Shown here piece by piece: positions 47,214 to 61,769 of a stretch of DNA of 64,000 nt. The DNA is from Hymenopus coronatus. Taxonomy: Eukaryota; Arthropoda; Insecta; Mantodea; Hymenopodidae. Every line of letters starts with the position of its first letter. Positions within the stretch are counted from its first letter, which is position 1. The DNA is taken from assembly GCA_030762935.1 (NCBI GenBank), contig CM060900.1:112496620-112560619 (forward strand), written 5' to 3'. Position numbers and translations under genes: made by a program. Below the pieces are notes generated by a model, which was not told the DNA's origin, did no database searches, and saw only the letters and a program-made list of their open reading frames with translations.

Positions 47214-48070
47214 ATATGAGTTGCGACCATTAAATTTGAAAATTGGTCCTGTAAGTGGAAACAAAATTACCTAATTTAAATTTGGCTACCATCCCCTTCA
47301 AACTAACCACCTTGGGTAGCTATGCAGTGACACCAGTACCTCTGCCATTCTTAGAATGCACCCTGGAAGTCTCTTTTTGACGCGTGTTATGCACCTGCTG
47401 CAATTTGCATTGGATTTCCTCCATCATGCCAAAAATGCGACTCTTTCAGCTTTAATTCCATCTTGGAAAACAAAATGAAGTCAAAGGTAGATAAATCTGG
47501 TGAGTACAAGAGACGAGGAAGGATGACCATATTATTATGAGCGCAAAACTGGTGTGTTATGAGAGCTCTGTAATCTGGTGCATTGTCATCTTGGAGTATC
47601 TAATTTTTCTCTACCCACACTTATGGTCGTTTCCGATGAATGTTCTCCCTGAGATATCTCAAATAGTGATGCATCAAACTGTTTCAACTTTTCCAGAAGA
47701 ATTACACTGTATGGCCACCTTGGCTACCTTGTAGTCCGCCAGGGATGTTCTGTCATTTCTGAACTCAAAACATCTCAGCCGACACATTGCTTTATTTTTT
47801 AAGCTTGTTTCAACATTCCATGGGTTTCAGCTGCTGATTTCCCGGGTTTCAATTCCCAATTTCCTGAGTTTCAAACAGAATTTGATTTTTGCTCTCTGTT
47901 CCAGTGTTGAGTCCATCATGATATTGTCGAGGTAAGCATGCATGTGCTAGTAAAACACAGGTATGAATGACGATATCATTCTGAAACTTTGTAACTTGTC
48001 AAGGTTGTTACTCATCTGTGCTGCACATGCATATCAAAACAGTCCCAGAATTTAACGATCGCACCTCATG
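47214..48070 (-). mobile_element. Decayed mariner, second subfamily, internally deleted
   Basis: A minus-strand element with degenerate inverted ends: left TGAGTTGCGACCATTAAATT, right the inverse of TGAGGTGCGATCGTTAAATT, next to TA at 48,071-48,072. At about 857 bp it is shorter than a full mariner (about 1.3 kb). The order of transposase segments shows that the part between the DNA-binding region and the second catalytic Asp is deleted. Most bases have drifted; many stops. Confidence 0.85.
47290..47916 (-). pseudogene. Mariner transposase relic lacking the first catalytic Asp
   Basis: Read on the minus strand from 47,916, MDSTLEQRAKIKFCLKLRKL matches the start of a mariner transposase, followed near 47,790-47,730 by RCFEFRNDRTSLAD (normally CFEWFKRFREGR...). 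Then comes LRENIHRKRP, then LQDDNAPDYRALITHQF near 47,605-47,555 (normally HHDNAPAH), then LYSPDLSTFDFILFSKMELK near 47,510-47,455 (normally YSPDLAPCDF). The end matches RYWCHCIATQGG near 47,340-47,310. Several stops and frame changes. The subfamily differs from the 36.5 kb element, which has HDTHDHT and SPDLASSDF. Confidence 0.85.
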
Positions 48071-51000
48071 TATCATATGCTAAACTTAAACAGCTGAAAG
48101 TGAGTTGTGTTATTCTGAGAATTCAAGGAATGACAATTTACATTACTACAATACAAAAATTTGATTATGCATGTGTATCCTCTGAAAACAAAAAGTAAAT
48201 AAATACTTGACTATAAATAAACTAACTTAACTTATAGTCTTCTTGTAGATGAAGCCCAACTTCCTCTCGTTTTCTTTGAGAAAATAGTTGAAATCTGTTG
48301 TGGAGATCAGGGCCTTTTCAATAGAATGTTAAAGCATGAAGTCTGTCTTCCTTCAATGTTAACATTTGTATCCTTTGCGAGTTGAATACCTTTCACACTC
48401 TGATGTGTTAAGGAAGCTGACAAATGTTGTGGTTTTCTTTAAACTGTTCATTATGATTCCTTATCTAATTAATTTTACTTTAACTATACACTTACAGTTA
48501 TTTAACAATTTCCAGCAGCAGCACACCACTTACACTCAAGTTACTGGTTAATTTTGATATTTCACACAACACGTACTTGTGAACACTGTTAGCTATGCAA
48601 CTATCATATATATGTGAATAGCAGCTGTGACAAAACTGGATTTGAGTATGCAATGTGATGTGGAAACAAACACTGCCAATACAGACAGCAATATAAGCGG
48701 AATTATGATTTTCACCTTTGGATTGCTTTAGCTAAAAATACTTTACTTTAAGTTGCATATAATTAAGAAAAATAATTTAATTTAAAGTCAATTCATATAA
48801 TAGAATTAAATATTGACAGAACTGAGTATATTTTATTATAAAATGACTACACATGGAACAGACCACATTTAATCCAGTGGCAAAGCGCCTTGGACTCTCA
48901 AATTTCCAGTACCTCTCTGTCTCTCGCACTCACTGAAGAAACATTCCCTTCTGTACATCTCACTACTAGCAATACCACAAAAAAGGAGTATTCCCATAGC
49001 GACTCGATGTAGTCCAAAGTACCACTGTAATGAAAATATTCACACTGCTCACTGTATACGCATTGCAAAAACGTTTAAAACAAAAGAAAAATCTATTAAC
49101 CGGTTCAGGGAGTGCAGAAATTTATGCTCCAATGACATCTGATTTTATCTTTTCTTTCTTTTTTATTTTTGGAGCATTTTTTTATTGAAGGGGTGCCATC
49201 CTAGAGTGCTCCTCACCAGATGCTACTGCTCTCCACCAACTCTGAATATAAAATTCACATGAAATACACTTGATTCAGAGAGGTGTGGTCTTGCATTCTT
49301 GTTGTAAAATTAATAACAATGTGAAACATATCACTCAAAAGTTTTCTAATCATAGGAATGAAAATACTGGCAATGTATACTTATTCTGCAGAAGAAAATT
49401 AGTAAAATTTATAATAGCTGGATGATAACAAATGATCATACATTTATGGATGTAAAATAATTTAAGTAGGAGAATGAGAGACAAATTTCCAGACTTGATA
49501 TCTAAATTTGAAGCTAGCTTCACCTTTATCACAAACATATGTTTATGATCTGTTTCTCCCCCAATAATACTTGTAGATGCAGATGTAATTCAGATTAGGT
49601 ACTGGTAAATATTTGGGAGCATATTGCAAAGTTATCAAAAATAAGTTCCTTATGACTGGCTACTGAACATCATGGTTTGTGTATATTCTAGAGAGGCACA
49701 TGTGCAAAATTGTTACTTGTAATCAATGCAAAACAAGTTATGTTCAGACAACCCATTGACTCCAAAAATAAAATTATGTAATTTTAATTGCTCAAAATAA
49801 AACAAATCATGTTATAATACTCTTACAGGGCTAAAAATCTTAACTACTATTGTTTTTTTTAAATCAATATTACCCATGTTGAGAAGAACATAAAAAACAG
49901 ATGGGGTGGTGTATAACATTATGTAATTTAGTAAGACAGAGTAGTATCAGATTTTATGCACATTAATAAAAGTCATATTAAAAAAAATCACTGTTAAATA
50001 AATGAGAAAAATTGCAATTAAGCATTAGTATAATAGATGCCTTAAACCATTGCTAGCAGTGCAAAGTATATTAACATTATATAAGCAGCTTTAAGAATAT
50101 GCATCAATAATGGCTTTTAAAATTTGAAGCTATTGAGTTTAACCATAAATATTCTTGCATTAGCAAAAGTATCATATACATTTAAAATTGTTTTACAAGA
50201 TTTTTTTAATTAACATAAAAAGTATAAAATGCTGCATATGTCCCATATTACTTTTTCATTACAGATTATATGGTATAGGGTCTCTGATCATGCTCAACAC
50301 AAAATTCATAGTAAATGAAAGTATCCTGCTTTTAAACATGCCCTGTATGCCAACACTTGCACTGCATGTCTTATGTGAGAGTGTAATATATTTCTATGAC
50401 AAAAAAAGTAACTTCTGTAACACACAAAATGCTATAATCATGCATTATATTATGCCAATATTTCAGATTTGCAGCAATTGAATACCATACAATTTTCATC
50501 CTCACATTTTGGGCATCATCACTTACTTTTAATTCTTATTTATCTGGGAATGCAATTTGCAGATTATGTGCAGATAGCAATGTGGTAAGTTTGTTGTAAA
50601 AAGAATGTTATCATGAAATCTATATTCAATCTTTCTGGATTAAATATTGATATAGCATGTAAAATAATACACAATGTCTATTACATTCTCAAAGTATGTG
50701 GCAAATGATCCTAATGTGCATGTTTCTTTGAAACAAGCAATGGGGAGACATTTTCTTAAAAGTGCAAGTGTATAAGTTGGGGTTAGTTCTCAACAGAATG
50801 ACTCTAGTGATTCTGTGTGCTTTCCTCACTCACCAACAAGTGTTTTCTGTACATAGACGGTATGCTCTTCTCTTTCAGTGTTTTAATAAATGTCATTGCA
50901 CGGTGGCCAGTAATATATACTTATATATATTTATATACATAATTACAAGCTTATGTACATCCTTCATATTATACAAAAAGCCCCATTTTCTCCAAACTTT

Positions 51001-54000
51001 CTAACAGAAACTACTTGCTACAATAATAGAATATTTTATTTAATTTTTGTTTATTTATATATATATATTTAACAAGAAAGACATGTATAGAGGTATGAGC
51101 ATGTGAATCCACATTTACTATTACCAACAATGTCTGTGTTTCAAATATGTTTACTATGTATGTTTGTATGGTTTAATAATTCATCAATTGTTTCAGGTAG
51201 CAACAGTTCTAATGTCTTCGGACATTGTTGGTATTTGGATGTATAAAGCCAATGTTGCAGTATCAGAATGAAATATTATGCATTGCCTTACATAACACTA
51301 AATGTGAGGTAACATGTTTATGTAACTATTCTATCTAAATATTGCCAACATCACACATGATGAACCTTAACTTATAATGTGAAACGTACAATATTTATTC
51401 TGCAGAGAAATATATGTGCCAGAGGTACCTGAAGTACTTATATTGTAGGAAATGTAATCTATATATTTTAGTATCTTAGCAAAATTATACAAATTTAATA
51501 TATGATTGATTTTTCTAAAATTCATAAACAAGCCATTAAAAACCTTACTTCTCATCAAAAGAATCAGGCCTGTAGCTTTGGAAAAAGAAAAATACTTTAT
51601 TTCAACATGAATTCTGCTGTAGGCACTGCATGTCAAAGACATAATCTCACAGAATTTGCATTAGTTTTATGTTTCAATATTTTAACCCAATATCTCGTAT
51701 ATAATAATACTATGGTATTGTCTACTGATTTCTAAAATATCTACTGGAAATAAAAGTGTGCCTTAAATCTGTCATGGCCAATCAGTTTTAGTTTTAGCAT
51801 ATCTGTCAATATTGCACTACATTCAATGTATCAGCCACCCATCTTTAATTATGAATTTCATCCTAATATTATTATAGATTCACCTAAGTTATTTTAGTGC
51901 ATCTTTACAATTATGACATATAAATCTTCCCTTTGCATAAATAATTTAATTGAGTAACAGTAAAGTAATCTTGATTATTTATTAGCCACATAAGCATACT
52001 ATTAGACAGTACTTGCATTCAGGATATGACTCCTATTAAAGTAAAAAATGATATGTATATATGCATATACATACACATTATAATTTAGTTTATTTACAGA
52101 ATGAAATGATTCTAATTATACACCAAGGTCTTCTGTAAAATAGGTGAATCCTTGGTCAGTTCAGCAAATTGGTATGCTGGTATATTTATAACTGGTAATA
52201 TTTACTCACTTATATATAAAACCTTAAAGAACTCAGACTAATAGAGGGATCTATTACACTCTATTGCTTCAGCTAATTCTAAATATTAAATCTGATATGC
52301 TAGTATGCATACCTACATAGATAATAGGTAACTATGTACCTCAGGGATTAAGTCTTCAAATTGATTCCTTTGTTCTCAAATCTTTGTGACTTCTGCTCAA
52401 AACTTAATACACAAGGTTTTGTGGTAATGTAAGAACATTACCAAAATGAAGTTAAAGTTATGGCCAATTAAGGTAACATTCAACTTACACAGCATTTTGG
52501 CATATAAATTTATCCAAAAATATTACTTCAATTTCCAGGCTATCCATCTTTCCCATTCAAATTTCTTCCTTGGTATATGCATTTGCTATATACAATGAAT
52601 ATAGATAGATATATTGAAGCATATCTGTCTTAATGAAGTAAATGAAGTTGTTAACTAATTGACATTTAAAATGGAAACTTGTCTGAAACAAAGTTATATA
52701 TAATGATTTTTTGCAATCAGTATCTTCAGTTTCATACCACTTCTGGACTACCAATCACATCACACTGAACATTACACTCTTAAAACCTACACAATACACA
52801 GCAGAGCAGGATACTTTGGAAAAGATTTGAACTATGAAACATAAACACTGCTAACTGAATTTTGAATTGTTATCAGCGAATCAGTTATGGAAGTACATTA
52901 CTCCACCATTAAATGTCAATACAAACAAGCAACAAATAACAGGTGCCAATACAGGAGCTACTCGGTCTCTGAAGATGAAAGCAAATTGTTTTCAAAACCA
53001 GTCAGAACAAAAAATGAAAGTGATGCAAGTGTTTCTATTCTGACTCAAACCTTCCCTTAAATTTAAATTGCACTCACTGTTGCTAGGCTATCCAAATATA
53101 TGAACACACTTGTACTCTTAATGAGTGGCAAACTTCCATCCCAGGCAATTGTAGAACACAGTTGGAAAACACCTTTAATGCCATAAGTGTGGGAAAAAAT
53201 TTAGTAATAGGTGCACAGCTGTTGCTCAGTTTAGGACTGCATCTAACACTTAGACTCAATAGAAATTGGTGCAGTTTCCATTTAAAACAAACAAAGAGAT
53301 CAAAGTATTTATTATCTGTTAACAGATTTAGGAACAATATGCAAATTTAGGTACATTCTAGCCATATAATCATTCATTGATCCATAAAAGCAACACTAAG
53401 CAAGTACATAATGTTCTAAGTTCGTAAAATATATTTCCCCTAAAAATAATACAAGAAAACATTGATTTCAATCACACCGTTCGTTCTAAACGTGAACTTA
53501 TGTTTTATTACATATCTTTACCAGTAAACCAACAAGAAACATCTGTGGTGTCTATGTCTTCATGTATCATTTTGAGAGGAATGATAATCCTGGATGCGTA
53601 GGCTTCCACAACCTGTGCCTTGATGCATATTCTTAACTTCCAGGGAAGGCCACATCATCTTGCATGGGGTTGCTGATGTTTTGCACAAGAGCCCAGAACA
53701 AGCTCATGACAAGATAAGCAAAACATTGGCATCCCCAGGCAAGATGAGAAGCCTTCTCCAGAAGAATATTCAACGAATGAGAATTTTCTTCACAGGTTTC
53801 TGTCATAGTGTCGCTTTCATCATAAAAATTTACATCATTCTCTTCATTACCATCCAATAGTATTGCCAGGGCTTTCTGTAAGTCATTTGCATTACACACA
53901 TTGAACACTTCTTGTTTCCTAAACATTTATATACACAATAACGTAACTGATAGAAAAGAAGGCCACAAAAACAATGAGGTGTGTGAGTGGGCGCAGATAC

Positions 54001-54228
54001 CTTTGCTTTATAATGAAACAAACAAAAAACACACATCTGGCCAGTAATGAATCAGGAAGCACTACAATGTGTTTTAGGAAGCTATAATGGGTTACAAAAT
54101 TTGCATAAGTGGTTCAATCTGTATGTTAAAAAAAACGGGAAAGATTTCTCTCAGATATATTGTGTCTGATGAAGGGTAAATTGCTTCTCACTGAGTATAA
54201 CTTGGGTCAAACACATTACTGCTAACTG

Positions 54229-54229
54229 G

Positions 54230-54315
<86 letters not shown>
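54229..54315. repeat. AAT trinucleotide microsatellite, pure
   Basis: About 28 uninterrupted AAT units. Confidence 0.98.
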
Positions 54316-54318
<3 letters not shown>

Positions 54319-57300
54319 CTTTTTTTAATACCACTGTCATTAGTTATATTAGGATGGTTATCAGTAATGCTAAGTTCAAAGCTCTAAGGGAATACATCTG
54401 CAGACATTGGGTGATAATTATTATAGGTAGTTAATTCTTATGGCATATAAAATTAATTTTCATCCTGATAGTAGAATGAATATTTTAAAATTACTGTAAC
54501 AGTACATTCAAATTTATCATATGAAGTAGACATACAGTGACATAGTATTTCAATATCATTATGCTTGGTTTGAGCTGTTAGATCTTACTACTAAGGAAAG
54601 AACAAATTATACTAGCAGGGAAGGAAATTTTCTATAGCAAGCAGGAACACTTCTAGGAAACAAGTGTAAATTTTCTCTTCCCCCACCCTTTATTAACTTA
54701 AAACCTATGATCAAGGCCTGAAAGTTTAGACTTTTTTTTTTTTTCTCCCCACACTAGCTGTGTATAAGAGAGGAGTTGGAAAGGTAGAGTCAGCCTGAAG
54801 AAGTCAATGCTATACTTGAGATTTGTAGTCAAAATTCTGACTTGGCATTACATTTTTCAGTCTTGCTCTACCTTTCCCAAAATGAATGTGTTTAATGGTA
54901 CGCAGTGCATTAAAATGCTGTGGCCATTAGAATTATGGAGAATTAGTAACCAGAAATTAATCTGCAATTGGAGTACTTCTGGATCTAAAACAAAACCTTG
55001 AAAATTTTCAAGATATATTGCAATATGGCACATATCCAGACATATGCTAAATTCAACTACCTAAATATTTTGCAATGTTTTTGGAAAAAAAAATTAATTT
55101 ATGCAGATAAGCCTACCTGAAGAACTATCCTCATTATAGTGCTACAATTGGAAAGCACTACAATAATGCATTGATTAATTACACATATGAAAAAATATAA
55201 TATTTTTTGCTGTTGTTTGACAAACCAGTAGATCAAATATTGAAAGTAGCTATGTGAATATTGAGCTCGATACCTGAATTTTTTTCCTGTCTTAACTTCT
55301 AGGCTTTGCTCATAAGGTATTAAGCATAATTATCTTTGAGAAAATAAAAACATGGTGACCATTTCTCCAAGCAAAGATTAACTGAGATGGGGTAACTTCC
55401 TTGAAATGTTCACCTTGTATCCTCAGAAAAAACTAATTGGATACTTTAAGTATTTGTGTTATATTATTTGTATATAAATGGGCACACAGGAGTGTAATGG
55501 AACAAGAATCAATAGCAACACCACTCTGGTTCCGCCTTTCACAGAAAAACTTAATTACATTAAAAATCATAACAGCTTATAAATATACCAGATAAACCAG
55601 AAAATATACACTAATTTTTGCAGAAAATTAAAATAAACATAATTGGGCTTTTAAAGAAGATAGGGTGTGTTAATTTTGGAAGAATTATTACTGCACACAG
55701 ACAAAGATGCAAAACATATATGTCTTTTGCATACAAACTTCAGCAGATGTAGTATTACTACCTTGATAACCACTCAAGATCATTATATGCAGTGATGCAT
55801 TAAAAAGGTTATCCTTGGACATCAAGCATTTTCTATATTTTATCTGTGATGTGATTTGTTCATTTTAGGACACTGTGATTTCCTCTTCCAGAAAAATCGC
55901 ACCATTTAGACATCTTTTTTTCCATTTGGAACTGTGAGTTATGAAGCAGTTCACTGTATATAGGTTGGTATAATGAACATTATCAGAAAGAGATACAGAG
56001 AAAGGAAAGTGTGAAAGATTACTTATGATATCCCCATGGAATTTTTGTGATAAAGTCATGTTCTAACAAAGAAGGAATTGTAATCACTGAAAATTACAGA
56101 ATTATGAGTGGCTATAAACAGTATATGTACATTACAAAATGTCCTAAATTATTTCTGAATTTCCCAAACCCTGTTTTAATTCAGAGACTAAAATTAATAT
56201 TTATAGGGTAATGAATGTTTCCTGTAAGCATTGAAGGTATATGATCTACTGTTATTCAAGGAGAAACTTTTGGACTGTTGTGGGAATTTAAATGTTATAC
56301 AGTGTCATTTTTAAAATGCAATAATCATAAAGACATTTCAGCAAGTAAACCAAAGTTCTGCAATCTATATCTCTCTGATTTCACTTACATGAAGTTTGTG
56401 TTTGGGGTATGCATGAAGAACAAGCTGAAGAAAACAAAACACAGCTGACATAAGGAGTTAAAGCCAGCATAGAACAATAAACTATATGTTTAAGGTACAG
56501 TAACTTAAATGATATAATTGGCTTTCTATGAATATTACAGCCATGCAAAAAATGAAATGCATTATGTTTAGGATTGTCTCTGATTCTGGGAGAAAAGTGA
56601 GGTGTGTAATAATTTAAACTGTAATATTATGTACTTATCTATTTTATTATGCATGTTTTTAAATTTTCAACCAATTTCAAGAAGTCCTTGTTCTATGAAG
56701 CTGCTGTTATCATTCAGGTCACTGATAATAAAATAGCTGAGGGACATATAAAATACTCTTTGTATAATTGAACTCTTTAAGTATCCCCAAAATTTAAATG
56801 GTAAGTCAAAGTAGGCATAACATTTGTAGACCTAGCTACACGCAACTAGTCATTTATTATGTTTTCTCATCAGAGAATTTGCACAGATTTAGGAGGTAAA
56901 CACTCTACCAGAATGAATAAAAAGCTATTATTAATTTGCTTCAATGATTGTTGGCCTATTGAAATCTTGCCATGGTTTATTAAATATCTATTATTAATTA
57001 CAAATACGCAATCATATATAAGCAGTAAATTGCACAAAGACACTTCTCAAAACACTGCACACATTCTGTTTAAATAGTTGAAATCCTTGTGATTCATACA
57101 GCTACCAGCTTTCTCATGCAGTGCATTACAGTTTTCAGTTATGCTATATTAGGCACATTAATAATGAAGATAAAAATCAAACATTTAGTGTTAAATTATG
57201 ATATATAAATCAAACCAAATATTTTTTTCTGAGATATACTTCTGCAACATTGGCTTAATGTGTGTTTATTCTAATCTTAGAAAAGAGAAAGGTTCTGCTT

Positions 57301-58985
57301 GCTAGTTTTAATTTTTCCTATCCTCACCTACTGCTTCCTATGCTGACACTTGGCCAGATAATTATATAATACATAATAACTACTCTGGCAGTTCATGGCT
57401 TTTAACTCACTTTTCACTAACCACAAAAGTTAACAAGCTTAATACAGATGAAAAGAATGGCATTTCATATACAGATCTACATACCAGTATAAAAATACTA
57501 CAATAAAGTGTATTTTCTAATTGGTTTATTCAAAAATATATTTAAATGAATTTTAATCAATAAAAGGTGCAAGTTTAAATAATAATAATGTTGTTTCACA
57601 CTTTGAAATAACGATGCTTGCCAACAAACTAATCAAATACATACTGATAAAGGTATAACAATTTGCAAATTTAGGAAGAGTAAACTTCAAGCTATGGTTT
57701 GGGAAAAAGACAATAAAAACTAACCTCATGTTAAATTGCAGTAAATGTTGAGCTTCATATAATATAAATACCAATGTATTTTAATATAAACTTGTATTCC
57801 AAGAAATTATGAGTAATTATGAGATCCAAAAGGTGAAGAAGCTGTGCAAATCAAATGTTTCAGTTCTTATAAGGGCACCATCTTGAATTTCTGGTGCTGA
57901 AATGTTGCCTGATTAGTGTTTTCCAGAAATGTCTTGAAAAAATGCAACACATATGAAAAAGCACCAAAACCTTTCTATCTTTTTCTGTACATTACTCTGC
58001 AAAAGTCCTGAACGTTGCTGTCTTTATTTTGCACCCTTTTAACATACTCAAAAAATTTTGGTTTCACTGGACTCCACTTAATCTTTGCTAAATTTTGAAC
58101 TTTCTGTATGTAAATTGAGTTAAAATAAGCATCATCATTCCTGCATTGAAAAGTAAGAATTATTACACCATGAGTATATAAGATTCCTAAAAAAGTCATT
58201 CTTTTGAGTAACATGGCTGACTTCTGTTAAGTGTTACTAAAGACATTCTTCTCAAAGTTCACAACTCTGATGTTCATAAGTGCACGATTCCACTTTTGAT
58301 TGTAGCTCTGGTATGCTTTTCATTTCAATGCTCTTCTTTAAGCCCTTTTACAGTTGTAAAACAATTGCCAATTACTACTAAAATTATTTCAATTTGTGGA
58401 TTGACTTACAGCAATAATCCACTCTCAATTACCTCTGCAGTCTTTTAAAGCAGTGCCTCTAATCCCTTGAAATGAGAAATCTTTTGTTATTTAATAGGTA
58501 GTCCTTTTTTCAAATGAATATCACTGATAAGCTTTAAAAATAGCTGCTATTAGCACATTTACAGGAAAAGGTTTATGCTGTGTAGGGTACCATTACGTTT
58601 AGATCTAGATATGGAGAATCCTTCCAACATCCTCCACTTCCCTGTGTAGGTGCATGGTCTGAGATAAAATTATAAAAATGCACAGATTAAAAAAAATATG
58701 TACGAGACCTTGACCTATAAATATTTTAATGGGTTTGCAACTTTTTAAATTCAGAACACATACTTTTGTGGAAAAGTGTTTAAAAATGTGTTTAGAAATA
58801 AGAAATTTGATTCTAAAAGCTCGCTATGAAAATGTTATATTATTCAAGCCTGTAATGTTTTGCAGCAGGTGAAGAACAATCTAATAGCTAACATTTATAC
58901 CTGTAGTGTGTGCATTTTAGGATTTAGTTCTGGAAATGTGTTCTGTTACTCTGGTGGAATGGAAAAACGTTTAAGTTAAAAAAGT

Positions 58986-58994
58986 TTATTATTA

Positions 58995-59049
<55 letters not shown>

Positions 59050-59115
59050 TATGATTACTATAACTATTATTATTATTATTATTATTTATTATTATTTATT
59101 AATTATTATTATAGA
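58986..59115. repeat. ATT trinucleotide microsatellite
   Basis: ATT units, pure for the first 60 bp and interrupted afterwards. It is the same motif on the opposite strand as the AAT arrays at 39.4 and 54.2 kb. Confidence 0.97.
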
Positions 59116-61156
59116 TTTTACTATCACTGTAAATATATGTCAATTTCTAAAATGTCACAGTTAAAAACTAACTCTGTTCCAGGTGTAACAAAAGAAATGT
59201 GGTTATTGATATATTAAAATAACAATGAATATTACTTTAGCAGTTATGAGAGGACAGCTGCAGTGTTTAGAAGAAATATACTAGCACTACTTAGAAAGAA
59301 AGAAACAAACAAACAAACATTAACATTTAAAATACAGACAGCCTTTTATTTAATATTAATACAAATAAGGCACCTTCTATTATATGCTTACTAATTAAAT
59401 ATACTTTAATATGCTTGAATTTGACAAATTAATGTCCTTATCATTTAGTTGTCACAATTAATACTGAGGTTAAGTAACATTTCCAAATATCTTTCTAACC
59501 TCTACGACGTGATGGTTTATTGAACCACATTTTATGTTAAATAATGTTTGGAATAAAGAAGACCCCAATTTATATTGCAAATTATCTCTGATTTAGAGTA
59601 CATTACTGCACCTATTGAAGTTATAAATGTGCCAAAAAGAAGCAGTGCTTTAATAACATGATATCTTTCCTTTTTAGTCAGTCCAGTGTACTTGAAGTAG
59701 GATCTAAAAACTTCCGATGCTGCGATAGAAATACATATTCTTGGGTTAAAGGGTTAAAAACAGGCACACTTATAGAGGCATTATCTCCATCTAAGGGGAA
59801 ATTTGTGTCCTGATTGGTAGTTCAAGGAGATATATTTGCATTACATTTTGTCCTCTAATGACTCTTATTGGAAAGTTCAGCGAAACACACCGTAAATTTC
59901 TCTTAATCTATAGTATACATTAGAAAATAGTTAATCAGTAAAATCATTTCTAGCAGCAGCACATTGAGGGAAAGTCTGGGGGTCTAAGTTGGACAGTAAA
60001 GTACATATACTCTTCTTAAAGACTTGTACCATATGAAAGTTTTAACAGCCAATTATTTCCATTTTCTAATGATGACCATTACTTTACTTGAAGTGCTATT
60101 TGCAAGAGAATGAATACTGTTGATGAAGTGCTAAATACTGTTGCCAGTGTTCAGAATCATTGGTCAGTTAATTGAATTAGGGAAGTTTGATTCACTATGG
60201 ATATTTTAGAGGGGAATAAAATGAAAAACCAGGCAGTTTCAACTATTTGATAAAATAAAGCTTATACTTATTTGTGATATTGATATTAAGTTAACTTAAA
60301 CCTTTTCTAAATCTAATCTGTTGAGCATAGGAAAAGGGACTATTGTTATAACCATAAAAAATCAATGGGTACATGGTCATGATGATCAATGAGCCTATCC
60401 AGCAATGTAGAACTGCAGAATTCTGCAGACATTATTACTGTAATAACATTTTAGAATCTCACATTCCAGCACATACTGTGACTATTATTTAATGCACATA
60501 TTGATGATTATCATAAAACTGTCAGAATGACTTATTTAACATAAAAAAGTGAATAAAATTATAATTTTTCTTATTTATATGTAAAAATTTGGAAATTTAA
60601 CTGGTAAAAGCCAAACCTTAATAACGCATCTCACTAAAACCAAAGCTGCGAAACGCAGTTTCATCATTCATCACACAAAGGATCAAGTGAGAGGGAGCTC
60701 AGGTTATTAATTTATTCATCTGCCATAACACTTGAAGCCACCTATTGTCCATTTATATAAAAAGTCAATTAATAGTTATTTCTTTCATCTATTTTGTACT
60801 TATAAGTAAATTGCATTATATTGAACATCAAACCTACTATGTAACTATGTACCTATACATTTTGTGACTTGTCTCACACTTCAACCAATCATAGTTGGTC
60901 TAAAAAAATAATACTTCTGCTCTTTCATATGCATTGCGCATAATTTTTAATGATTATAAAAATTATGACATAAGTCAATGAATGATTAACCTGAAAGTGA
61001 ACAATTAACCAATTTAACTTCTTTCATCACATCAAAATTTGCACACATTGTAGTGTCAGTAAGTCAAATGAGCAGAAATCTTCAATACATACCTACAAAA
61101 TCAGCAATGTAAAATGAAATAGCCAGAAAGCAGTTTCATGTACATTTTCAAAAGTC

Positions 61157-61200
61157 ATATATATATTATATATATATATAATATCGACCTTGATATATAT
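61157..61200. repeat. AT-rich palindrome
   Basis: TCATATATATATTATATATA and the following ATATAATATCGACC can pair with themselves; TTGATATATATTAC follows. A simple AT repeat that can fold. Confidence 0.8.
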
Positions 61201-61769
61201 TACAATTTTAAACTTTCTGTATAGTTGCTTAAATTGATTTTGAAGCATCTGGCAATCTAAATTAGCACGTCATACTTAAATATTATATTTTTGTCATGTG
61301 TAGCTATAATTAATCTCAGAGTCAGTAGCTGAAGCCTCCTCCAATATTTTCTTTGAATCCTCAACCACTACCCGTCTTTTCAAACACCAAATGTGTTAAA
61401 ATACACCAAAAAGTATTCAAAATATTTGCTTCCTATTATCAAAGCTGCAAACCTTGAGGAAAGAATTCAATACAGTGGCTGGTAATTATGGTATATTATA
61501 TTTTGCAGTACTATTTTTGGAGTCTAAGAAAAGGCCCTCTGATCTTGATATCATTAGTATAAATTATGATAATTTAACAAAATTTCCATCTACCTCCAAA
61601 AATAAATTCTGGCTGTGTCACTGCTTTTTACATTTGTAGTTGCTGAGGCTAAGGTATTCTCTTATAATATGACAGTTTATATTACATACTTTGTACAAAC
61701 CAGGCACCATAAAAGTCATACATATGCTCTTATTACCAAAACTATTAAAAAGGTTTTGGCAAATGCCTT

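Larger units (their letters stand above)
48071..61769. other. AT-rich, CpG-depleted region without recognised genes
   Basis: Continues the character of 38.5-47 kb. A minus-strand open frame at 53,633-53,926 (97 codons) has an acidic stretch (DGNEENDVNFYDESDTMTE) and is the least random-looking one here, but I recognise no domain and no defensible splice sites. All other frames are short. AAT/TTA microsatellites and an AT palindrome are listed separately. Confidence 0.5.
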
